Origin: an uncultured Anaerotruncus sp. | GTDB lineage: Bacteria; Bacillota_A; Clostridia; Oscillospirales; CAG-272 | DNA: 5,178 bases | Direction: 5' to 3' | Assembly (NCBI GenBank): GCA_958414155.1 | Contig: CATYWI010000125.1 | Coordinates: forward strand, 1-5,178 | Shown here: one piece after another, positions 1 through 5,178 of the stretch | Layout: each line of letters starts with the position of its first letter | Numbering within the stretch: position 1 is the stretch's first letter | Notes under the pieces: generated by a model | The model's input: only the letters and a program-made list of their open reading frames with translations | What the model was told of the DNA's origin: nothing | Databases searched by the model: none | Position numbers and translations under genes: made by a program

Positions 1-138
1 TCCGATGTTCGCGCTGGTAACGTCCTGCCCGCCGATCTGAAAACCGTAGTTTTCAACGTTCGCGGCAAAGCCCGCAGTTGACATAATGCAGATCACCATA
101 CATACAGTGAACATGATACAAAGCAATCGTTTTTTCAT
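1..138 (-). CDS. Secreted surface protein, N-terminal fragment (runs off left edge)
   Basis: Only the first 46 codons are present; the gene continues beyond the left edge. The ATG at 138-136 is preceded by GGAGGAG (150-144) with a 5-nt spacer, which fixes the start. Residues 1-25 form a clear Sec signal peptide: a KKR start, a hydrophobic core, then an AGFAA cleavage region. The mature part opens with NYGFQIGGQDVTSANIG, a pattern I recognise from the start of repeat-rich Clostridia surface proteins (Y-x-hydrophobic-x-hydrophobic-GG-x-x-V-T-S-A-N). Its signal peptide matches that of the giant protein at 1234 in M1, K2, K3, C7, I8, F10 and C13, so the two are probably paralogues. It is transcribed away from the TetR gene, from a near-consensus promoter overlapped by a palindrome. 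Nothing beyond secretion and this opening motif can be inferred; its enzymatic or binding role is unknown. Confidence 0.88.
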   Translation of the reverse strand, partial: MKKRLLCIMFTVCMVICIMSTAGFAANVENYGFQIGGQDVTSANIG

Positions 139-192
139 ACTTACTCCTCCGTTCGGATACGTGTGCTGCACGCATAAATTGGTTTCGTATCT

Positions 193-221
193 ATTATATC
201 ATATAGACCGATAATTGTCTA
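193..221 (-). promoter_or_regulatory. Sigma-A-type promoter for the leftward secreted-protein gene
   Basis: On the minus strand, TAGACA (221-216; five of six matches to TTGACA) is separated by exactly 17 nt from a perfect TATAAT (198-193). The -10 box is preceded by TGA, giving an extended -10 (TGn). Transcription should begin near 186, leaving a leader of about 48 nt before the ATG at 138. The -35 box lies inside the inverted repeat at 202-223, which suggests repressible expression. Confidence 0.8.
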
Positions 222-223
222 TA
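202..223. promoter_or_regulatory. Candidate operator: perfect 7-bp inverted repeat
   Basis: TATAGAC (202-208) and GTCTATA (217-223) are exact reverse complements separated by 8 nt, making a 22-bp dyad. It covers the -35 hexamer (216-221) and most of the spacer of the leftward promoter. TetR-family proteins bind such dyads as dimers, and a TetR gene starts about 215 bp away, so this is the natural candidate site; binding is inferred. A protein here would block polymerase at the leftward gene. I found no second copy of the TATAGAC/GTCTATA half-site near the regulator's own promoter or in the gap before 1234. Confidence 0.6.
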
Positions 224-283
224 CCTTTTTGAAAAAATGTCCCCAGCGCAGGAGAAATGCCGCCGGGCAGGGAAAGCAGAGGT

Positions 284-317
284 GGGAGGACTCCTTTATT
301 TTGTCTCCCGGTGAGAC
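284..317. repeat. Overlapping alternative inverted repeats in the divergent region
   Basis: GGGAG-G-AC (284-291) can pair with GTCTCCC (303-309) with one bulged G, and GTCTC (303-307) can instead pair with GAGAC (313-317) around a 5-nt centre. The two pairings share the middle arm and exclude each other. The segment lies upstream of the regulator's promoter and outside the transcript predicted from the leftward promoter, so it may be a second DNA-level protein site or chance. I see no gene in 224-366. Confidence 0.25.
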
Positions 318-366
318 TTCATAAGAAAATTTATGCAGAGAACCGATCAGAATTTCAAAAAAACTA

Positions 367-395
367 TTGCATTTATCCGCCGCGCATGGTATAAT
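367..395 (+). promoter_or_regulatory. Extended -10 promoter of the TetR-family gene
   Basis: A perfect TATAAT at 390-395 is preceded by TGG (387-389), an extended -10. At 17 nt upstream lies TTGCAT (367-372), which matches the -35 consensus only in its TTG. Extended -10 promoters tolerate weak -35 boxes, so this is a credible start. Transcription would begin near 402, about 37 nt before the regulator's ATG. No clear dyad overlaps it, so autoregulation is not evident from sequence. Confidence 0.72.
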
Positions 396-438
396 TGAAT
401 CATAATCCAAACAGAAATCAGGATGGAGAAGAAAGGAA

Positions 439-1149
439 ATGGCACGTAGATATGACAGCGCATACTCAAAAAGGAGAATAACTTCAGCCTGTGTGCGCTT
501 ATTTATCGAAAAAGGCTACCACGGCACAAAAATGACCGACATACTGTCGGCGGCGGATGTTTCATCCGGCACATTCCAGAATATTTTTCACACAAAGGAC
601 GGTGTGCTTGAGGAGCTTGTGCACTTCATGTTTGCCGGACAGTTCGGCGCCGCAAAAAACATGATACACATAAGCAATGAGGTGGGCATCGATCTGCAAA
701 ACGACCCCGTACTGCTATACGCGGTCGAGACCTCAATTCAGCTAACGCTTGCCGAGCTTAACGAAAATCTGCGCGAGGTCTATGTTGAGGCGTACACGCA
801 GGCAAAGATAGCGGAGATGATCTACCGCAAGACTGCGGGCGAGCTTTACAAAATATTCAGCCCCTATCTCCCCGGACTCACCGAAAGCGACTTTTACGAG
901 CTTGAAATAGGCACGGCGGGCATTATGCGCGGATATATGTCGCGCCCCTGCGACATGTACTTCCCGCTCAAGAAAAAGCTGTGGTGCTTCCTCAGCCTTG
1001 CGCTTTCGGCGTACAAGGTCCCGGAGGAAAAGCAGGCTCAGATCCAAAAATACATCGCCTCTGCCGACATGACCGCGATCGCCAACACCGTGATGCAGGA
1101 GCTGTTCCGCGCGCTTGCCATGCGGTTTGAATTCACTCTCTCGGACTAG
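439..1149 (+). CDS. TetR-family transcriptional regulator
   Basis: A complete 236-residue protein, slightly longer than the 190-220 residues common for TetR regulators. Residues 10-60 form the N-terminal DNA-binding domain: helix 1 (ITSACVRLFIEKGYHGTKM), then a helix-turn-helix (DILSAADVSSGTFQNIF, residues 34-50) and the following K53. This matches the family pattern DIxxxAGVSxGTxYxxFxxK, except that glutamine 47 occupies the usual Tyr position. Residues 61-236 are predicted helical and would be the ligand-binding and dimerisation domain, which is too divergent to name a ligand. The start is supported by GGAGAAG (425-431) and the promoter at 367-395. It lies between two secreted-protein genes, one divergent and one 84 nt downstream on the same strand, so it is probably their local regulator, acting through the dyad at 202-223. 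Family assignment is firm; target and inducer are unknown. Confidence 0.93.
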   Translation: MARRYDSAYSKRRITSACVRLFIEKGYHGTKMTDILSAADVSSGTFQNIFHTKDGVLEELVHFMFAGQFGAAKNMIHISNEVGIDLQNDPVLLYAVETSIQLTLAELNENLREVYVEAYTQAKIAEMIYRKTAGELYKIFSPYLPGLTESDFYELEIGTAGIMRGYMSRPCDMYFPLKKKLWCFLSLALSAYKVPEEKQAQIQKYIASADMTAIANTVMQELFRALAMRFEFTLSD

Positions 1150-1187
1150 GCACTCAAAAAAAACAACATCCCCGCTGTTAAATCCCA

Positions 1188-1193
1188 TATAAT
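1188..1193 (+). promoter_or_regulatory. Candidate -10 box for the giant surface-protein gene
   Basis: A perfect TATAAT sits 40 nt before the ATG at 1234, in the 84-nt gap after the regulator. No convincing -35 is found 16-18 nt upstream (AACATC at the 17-nt position), so the promoter may be weak, activator-dependent, or unused with read-through from the regulator transcript. The gap shows no convincing rightward terminator: there is no GC-rich hairpin followed by a T-run. Confidence 0.45.
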
Positions 1194-1221
1194 GTACCGA
1201 AGCAAAAACGAGATATAAAAC

Positions 1222-1225
1222 GGAG
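1222..1225 (+). promoter_or_regulatory. Ribosome binding site of the giant surface-protein gene
   Basis: GGAG lies 8 nt before the ATG at 1234 in an otherwise A-rich leader. The next codons encode MKKF and a signal peptide, so this site decides the start of the long open frame. Confidence 0.8.
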
Positions 1226-1233
1226 AAAACAAA

Positions 1234-4200
1234 ATGAAAAAATTTATTTCCTGCATTCTTTTTATGCTTTGTATCACAGGCATCGTTGCCCTGAATGCCG
1301 CCGCGGCAGGCGTGAACGCGACCGTAAACGGCATTCCCGTTCCCGATGGCGGAGGCAGTGTGACCGGCGCCGGGATCACCGGCAGCGTCAGCTTTGACGC
1401 CGCAACAAAAACGTTGACGCTTGAGAACGCCGCCATAACCGTTGCGGACGGTGAAACAGCGATAAACATAACGAGCGGCGTGGATACAATCCTTCTCAAG
1501 GGATCGAATGAGATAAAATGGGCTGATGAGAGCGCCCAAAGCGGCAATTTATATGCCATCACAGCTTCCGCTCTTGTCATAAAGGGTCAAAGCCGCGCCG
1601 ACAGCCTTAAGATCACTCTTCCCGGCACAACGGCGACCAAGGCATACGCGATCAACCTGAGCGCAGCCGGTGCGATAAAGGACTGCTCGATGGAGATCAC
1701 CGTTCCGGGCGTCACCGGTAGCGGCGGCGACTGCGTTGCCGTCCGCGTAGCCGGCGGCGATCTTACGGTAAATAATGCGTCACTTGATCTTACTGTCGGC
1801 AAGGACGCACAGGGCAACGTGCAGCCTACGCCGCAAGGAGCGTGTATTTATACCTCTCACGGTCTCACCGTTGAAGGCTCGAATATCGATGCGGGGCTCT
1901 ACTCAACGGTCGGCGGAGATTATTTTGCCGCTATCCAGGGTGCGACCGGCATCAGCTTCACAAACAGTGTAATCCATGCCGAGGCGTATGCCGGCTCCAC
2001 CGCAAAAGCACTGAAAATAGATTTCGCTACTGCCCTTAACATAAAGAACTGCGTACTGGTCGCTAAGGGCGATATGTGGTCATTGTGCGTAGGCGGCATT
2101 ATGGGCGCGGATATCACCGCCGAAAACAGCACCGTTGAGTTTGACGGCAAGGTGTTGAACGGTAAGATAAAATCCATCTACGGTCATTCGGCGGTAATAT
2201 GCACCGGCAAAGACGGAAACGTTACCACATACAAGCCGGGGGACCCTATCGACTATATCGGCAGCTATAAGAAGATACTCATCAGCAAAGCCCACAGCCA
2301 CTGCGTCTGCGGCGGCAATACCGACGCCCCCGGTCACACATCTCACAGTGATGAGACATGGATTATGTGGACGTCAAGAGATTCTCTCCCGACCGAGCCG
2401 GGCAACTACTGTCTCGCGGGGGACGTGACGATCGACGGCGAGTTGAAAATCAACAATGACGTAAAGCTCTGTCTGAACGGAAAGACGATCCGGGCGGGCA
2501 ACAGTATTTCCAACAACCGGTATATGCTTACCGTGGACGGAAGCCATGAGCTGACAATCACCGACTGCGCGGGAAGCGGCACCATTGAGGGTGCTGACAC
2601 AAGAGGCATCAGCGTCACACAGGACGCAACCCTCACCATGTACGCGGGAACCATCCGGGACTTCCTGCGCGGCGTCGGGGTCAGCGGGACATTCAATATG
2701 ACCGGCAACGCGCATATCACCGCCTGCCGGGAATCCGGAATTTCTCTGCACGGCGCGTATGGAAGAGGCACGAGAGCCTATCTTTCCGGAAACGCCGCAG
2801 TGACAGACTGTATTTCCTCCGCAAGCGGTTACGGCGCGGGAATCCACATCAAATCGGGTTCGGCGCTCTACCTTTCCGGCAACATCCGGTTCTCCGGCAA
2901 CCGCTATCAGAACCCGAATACCGGGGAAACATGGGGAGATGACATTCTGATCGATTACGGTGCCATCTGGTCTTTTGTAAGCAACCCGAGGAGATATGAG
3001 TACCCGCCCGTCCGGATAAACGGGACCATCGGCGAGGATGTGAGGATCGCGTTCAATGTGGGCTGGAGTTTAGAGGATGCCCTGCAGTGCAGGATCAAAA
3101 CCAATCCCGTCCGGCTCATCGGCGGCGAAAACTACACGCTGACAGCCGACGACGTTGTGCATTTCACCACCACACGTAACGCTTCCGAGGGTTATATCTT
3201 TGCCTATGACGAGGAAACTTCCGGGATCGTTATGCGGCTTGACCACTACCACTGCATCTGCGGCGGGAATACCTCCATCGGCGACCACACATCGCACACC
3301 GACATGGGCTGGGCGATGTGGACCGGGACCGACGACCTTCCCTGCAATTACAACAACGTTATTTACTCCTCGATCAAAGACGGCTACTGGTACCTGACGG
3401 ACGACGTAACGCTCGACAAGGAGTACATCGGCTATTTCTCTGACTGTGTGCGCCTCTGCCTGCACGGAAAAACGATCACGCTTACGGAAAATGCCTGCAT
3501 GAAGATCACCAAGGGCGAGCTGATCATTACCGACTGCACGGGGCAGGGCAAGATTGTCTTCCCGAAGGACGGCATCGCGCTTGAAAGCAACAGCTATCAG
3601 TACGGCAAGCTCACGCTCTTCGGAGGCACGATCCGGGGGAGCGCCAACGGAGATTCCGACCGGACCGGCATCCGGGTCACGAGCGCCGCAGAATTTCTCA
3701 TGTACGGCGGCGTAATTGAAAAATTCGGACACGGCGTCCGTGCGACGGGAACCTTCATTATGTACAAAGGAACCATCCGCGACTGCCACGTGATCGGAAA
3801 CGGCGGTGGTGTTCTGGTCGATACCGGCGGCGTCTTCATCATGAAGGACGGCAGCATTGAAAACTGCTCCGCATGGAACGGCGGCGGTATCTGCGCGGAC
3901 GGCGGCACGCTGACCCTGGCGGGCGGTACGATTTCGTATTGCTCGGCAATCACAGCGGGCGGCGGCATTGCGACGTTCGACTTTGCCGCCTTTGAACTGG
4001 ACGGGATCGTGATCCGCGATTGTGAAGCATGGCAGGGCGGCGGGGTCCGTTTGCTGTCCTCCTCGGCACAAGCCGTGATGACCGGCGGAAGGATCACCGG
4101 ATGCCGGAGCACCGACCCGAGAAGCCATGCTCTCTACCTCGGCGACAACGTAGACTTCCGGGCGCTTGGCGGCAGGATCGAAGGTACCGTCTGCACGGCG

Positions 4201-5178
4201 GACGGCACAAAAATCACCGGCTCCGCTACCGGAACTATCTTTAACGATGCGGTCTACCATTCGTTCAACGCGGGGACCTTCAGCGGTCTTAGGTTTGAGG
4301 GGAACGGCAGGATCGTTTACGAATACCGCGTATACTATTACTCGGCAAGCGGCATTCTCCTTTACATCAACAATGAAAACGCAGGTGACGTATACGGCGA
4401 CGGCACGGTATCCTATGACGACGCTGCCAAGACACTGACGCTGAACAGCGCGATGCTGACCGGGCAGCAGACGCTCGGTACGACGGACCTCTCCGGCACC
4501 CTGACCGTGGTACTCATCGGAAACAACTCCTTCGGAAACGACAAAAACTTGATCAGTCACACAGGCGGCGACCTTCTCATCAAAGGGACCGGAGTTCTGC
4601 ACGCCGGTTGGATCGAAAACAAAAACGATATTATCATTGAGAGCGGCAACCTTGTGCTTGACAGCCGGGGAACAGCTTCCGGGGCTTTGGGAACTTCCGA
4701 TAACAGACTGGTCGTAAATGGCGGCACGCTCACGCTGATCGGCGATCCCTCCGCGCTGTATCAAAATGGCACACATACCGTCATTGCTGACCTGATTCCC
4801 GGTATACAGATGCTCGCGGGCAGTGCCGCGGACGGCTCCGATGCTACGGAAATCAGCGATGAAACCTATAAAGACAAGGCATATCTCCGCTTTGAAGCGC
4901 GGACCTATCGCGTCACCTTTGCCCCCGGCAACGATGGAACGGGCAGTTCCTCAACGATCACCAAGGACTACGGCACCGATATCACACTTCACGGCGCGCT
5001 CTTTACCCGCACCGGCTACACGCAGACCGGATGGGCAACGACCGACGGCGGCGCCAAGGTCTATGAACTCGGCGGAACCTACACTGAAAACGCGGCAATC
5101 ACGCTCTATCCCGTGTGGACGGTGAACAAGTACACCATCACCTTTGACACGGACGGCGGAAGCGATGTGGCTTCCATA
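1234..5178 (+). CDS. Giant modular secreted beta-helix surface protein (3' end beyond window)
   Basis: I read the frame codon by codon: 1315 codons without a stop, still open at the right edge. Residues 1-25 are a Sec signal peptide (KK, hydrophobic core, NAAAA cleavage region; no lipobox). Residues 26-130 carry strands including SFDAATKTLTLENAAIT and ILLKGSNEI, a style seen in carbohydrate-binding, pectate-lyase-like surface proteins. Two related modules start at residues 354 and 671 with HxHCxCGGN-x8-HTSH-x4-WxxW and continue to LCLNGKTI (412-419) and LCLHGKTI (741-748), then ITDC. Beta-helix rungs follow; those at 839-961 have GGG every 26 residues and a cysteine per turn. Residues 1030-1190 resemble the N-terminal module (SYDDAAKTLTLNSAMLTG). 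Residue 1225 onward are InlB/Flg_new-type repeats. No catalytic site is recognised, and the anchor (SLH, LPXTG or none) would be downstream. Likely role: extracellular adhesion or glycan binding, by inference. Codon use changes near 2280. Confidence 0.9.
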   Translation, partial: MKKFISCILFMLCITGIVALNAAAAGVNATVNGIPVPDGGGSVTGAGITGSVSFDAATKTLTLENAAITVADGETAINITSGVDTILLKGSNEIKWADESAQSGNLYAITASALVIKGQSRADSLKITLPGTTATKAYAINLSAAGAIKDCSMEITVPGVTGSGGDCVAVRVAGGDLTVNNASLDLTVGKDAQGNVQPTPQGACIYTSHGLTVEGSNIDAGLYSTVGGDYFAAIQGATGISFTNSVIHAEAYAGSTAKALKIDFATALNIKNCVLVAKGDMWSLCVGGIMGADITAENSTVEFDGKVLNGKIKSIYGHSAVICTGKDGNVTTYKPGDPIDYIGSYKKILISKAHSHCVCGGNTDAPGHTSHSDETWIMWTSRDSLPTEPGNYCLAGDVTIDGELKINNDVKLCLNGKTIRAGNSISNNRYMLTVDGSHELTITDCAGSGTIEGADTRGISVTQDATLTMYAGTIRDFLRGVGVSGTFNMTGNAHITACRESGISLHGAYGRGTRAYLSGNAAVTDCISSASGYGAGIHIKSGSALYLSGNIRFSGNRYQNPNTGETWGDDILIDYGAIWSFVSNPRRYEYPPVRINGTIGEDVRIAFNVGWSLEDALQCRIKTNPVRLIGGENYTLTADDVVHFTTTRNASEGYIFAYDEETSGIVMRLDHYHCICGGNTSIGDHTSHTDMGWAMWTGTDDLPCNYNNVIYSSIKDGYWYLTDDVTLDKEYIGYFSDCVRLCLHGKTITLTENACMKITKGELIITDCTGQGKIVFPKDGIALESNSYQYGKLTLFGGTIRGSANGDSDRTGIRVTSAAEFLMYGGVIEKFGHGVRATGTFIMYKGTIRDCHVIGNGGGVLVDTGGVFIMKDGSIENCSAWNGGGICADGGTLTLAGGTISYCSAITAGGGIATFDFAAFELDGIVIRDCEAWQGGGVRLLSSSAQAVMTGGRITGCRSTDPRSHALYLGDNVDFRALGGRIEGTVCTADGTKITGSATGTIFNDAVYHSFNAGTFSGLRFEGNGRIVYEYRVYYYSASGILLYINNENAGDVYGDGTVSYDDAAKTLTLNSAMLTGQQTLGTTDLSGTLTVVLIGNNSFGNDKNLISHTGGDLLIKGTGVLHAGWIENKNDIIIESGNLVLDSRGTASGALGTSDNRLVVNGGTLTLIGDPSALYQNGTHTVIADLIPGIQMLAGSAADGSDATEISDETYKDKAYLRFEARTYRVTFAPGNDGTGSSSTITKDYGTDITLHGALFTRTGYTQTGWATTDGGAKVYELGGTYTENAAITLYPVWTVNKYTITFDTDGGSDVASI
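1309..1620 (+). other. N-terminal carbohydrate-binding-like beta module of the giant protein
   Basis: About residues 26-129. A short strand-rich opening (VNATVNGIPV, residues 27-36) leads to SFDAATKTLTLENAAIT (53-69), then ILLKGSNEI and LVIKGQ. This succession is typical of Clostridia secreted proteins with right-handed beta-helix folds resembling the Cthe_2159-type cellulose/pectin-binding family; I recognise the style and cannot confirm membership. The same succession recurs near 4321-4740, so this module type brackets the His/Cys and cysteine-ladder part of the protein. Confidence 0.5.
2293..2586 (+). repeat. His/Cys-tryptophan module, copy 1 (within the giant gene)
   Basis: Residues 354-451. 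It begins H354-x-H356-C357-x-C359-G-G-N, then H368-TS-H371, W376-xx-W379, an LPTEPGNYCLAGDVTI segment, LCLNGKTI (412-419) and ITDC (C445) followed by GSGTI. Copy 2 keeps every one of these residues and the C359-to-H368, H368-to-H371 and H371-to-W376 spacings. I know this arrangement as a recurring block in Clostridia surface proteins without an assigned function; the His/Cys set could bind a metal or form disulfides. Confidence 0.7.
3244..3555 (+). repeat. His/Cys-tryptophan module, copy 2 (within the giant gene)
   Basis: Residues 671-774. It carries H671-x-H673-C674-x-C676-G-G-N, H685-TS-H688, W693-xx-W696, DLP, GYWYLTDDVTL, LCLHGKTI (741-748) and ITDC (C768) then GQGKI. It aligns with copy 1 without gaps across the His/Cys/Trp part. 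It has an extra stretch of about 10 residues after LP (CNYNNVIYSSIKD), so the copies have diverged and are not a recent duplication. Confidence 0.7.
3748..4116 (+). repeat. Beta-helix rungs with one cysteine per turn (within the giant gene)
   Basis: Residues 839-961 hold about five consecutive turns of the form F/L-x-M/L-x-G-x-I-x-x-C-x-A-x-x-GGG-V/I. Cysteines fall at 851, 878, 903, 930 and 957, and GGG triplets at 857, 883, 909 and 935, exactly 26 residues apart. Related polymorphic-membrane-protein-like repeats usually carry Asn where Cys sits here. A right-handed parallel beta-helix is the expected fold. Confidence 0.7.
4321..4740 (+). other. Second carbohydrate-binding-like beta module of the giant protein
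   Basis: About residues 1030-1165. YYSASGILLYINNENAG leads to TVSYDDAAKTLTLNSAMLTG (1058 onward), then VVLIGNNSF, LLIKGTGVL, IIIESGNLVL and LVVNGGTLTL. This is the same order of strands as residues 26-130 of the same protein (FDAATKTLTL corresponds to YDDAAKTLTL). Function is inferred only from resemblance. Confidence 0.55.
4906..5178 (+). repeat. InlB/Flg_new-type (Listeria-Bacteroides) repeats, second cut by window end
   Basis: Residues 1225-1296 form one complete unit: YRVTFAPGNDGTG, ITKDYGTDITL, TRTGYTQTGWATTDGG, then ITLYPVWT. This follows the family pattern YxVTFxxNGG...YGxxxxxP...GYxFxGWxxxxxG...xxxxAxW. A second unit starts at residue 1300 (YTITFDTDGGSDVASI) and is truncated. These beta-grasp-like units act as stalks or spacers in surface adhesins and usually lie in series before a cell-wall anchor. 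Confidence 0.85.

Noticed and set aside
257..394. A 45-codon plus-strand open frame (ATG at 257) preceded by GGAG.
   Set aside because: The GGAG is only 2 nt from the ATG, too close for normal initiation; the frame ends inside the regulator's -10 box and the composition looks random.
219..410. A 63-codon minus-strand open frame in the divergent region.
   Set aside because: It has no Shine-Dalgarno sequence, covers the regulator's promoter and has no recognisable feature.
1151..1180. Possible minus-strand terminator: AACA-N7-TGTT followed, on that strand, by a run of eight T.
   Set aside because: The stem is only 4 bp and no supported minus-strand gene ends there. On the plus strand it has no T-run, so it is not a terminator for the regulator.
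742..1580. Minus-strand open frames of 265 and 144 codons opposite the regulator and the 5' end of the giant gene.
   Set aside because: They overlap each other in different frames, oppose two well-supported genes and show no family resemblance.
3070..4776. Long open frame of 568 codons on the minus strand inside the giant gene.
   Set aside because: It mirrors the plus-strand frame, has no recognisable domain and no ribosome binding site, and lies opposite a frame with a signal peptide and clear repeats. Long antisense frames arise easily in GC-rich repetitive coding sequence.

Overview
The window looks like chromosomal DNA from a Gram-positive gut-type Clostridia bacterium, probably Oscillospiraceae/Ruminococcaceae-like. 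This rests on the Shine-Dalgarno sites (GGAGGAG, GGAG), consensus TATAAT boxes, two Sec signal peptides and the kinds of surface-protein modules present. It is an inference from style, not a taxonomic assignment. There are no tRNA or rRNA genes, no CRISPR array and no insertion sequence.

Layout: (1) Positions 1-138, minus strand: the first 46 codons of a secreted protein that runs off the left edge. (2) Positions 139-438: a divergent control region. It holds a near-consensus leftward promoter, a perfect 7-bp inverted repeat (TATAGAC-N8-GTCTATA) across that promoter's -35 box and spacer, and a rightward extended -10 promoter for the regulator. (3) Positions 439-1149, plus strand: a complete TetR-family regulator of 236 residues. 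(4) Positions 1150-1233: a short gap with a consensus -10 box and a ribosome binding site. (5) Positions 1234-5178, plus strand: one uninterrupted frame of 1315 codons, still open at the right edge, encoding a giant modular secreted protein. This gene fills three quarters of the window. Long open frames on the opposite strand within it are shadows.

The giant protein reads, in order: signal peptide; a beta-strand-rich module like those of carbohydrate-binding/pectate-lyase-like surface proteins; two copies of a module that opens with HxHCxCGGN...HxxH...WxxW and ends in an LCL(N/H)GKTI strand; right-handed beta-helix rungs of about 26 residues, several with a cysteine at the turn; a second copy of the N-terminal type of module; and InlB/Flg_new-type (Listeria-Bacteroides) repeats cut by the window end. 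The most economical reading is a cell-surface or secreted adhesin or glycan-binding protein.

The minus-strand protein has a signal peptide with cysteines at the same positions and a similar start to its mature part, so the two are probably paralogues flanking a local TetR regulator. The palindrome makes the leftward gene the best candidate target. The points most worth following up are that palindrome, the regular cysteines in the beta-helix, the duplicated His/Cys motif, and a sharp codon-usage change near 2280 that coincides with a module boundary and suggests a mosaic gene.
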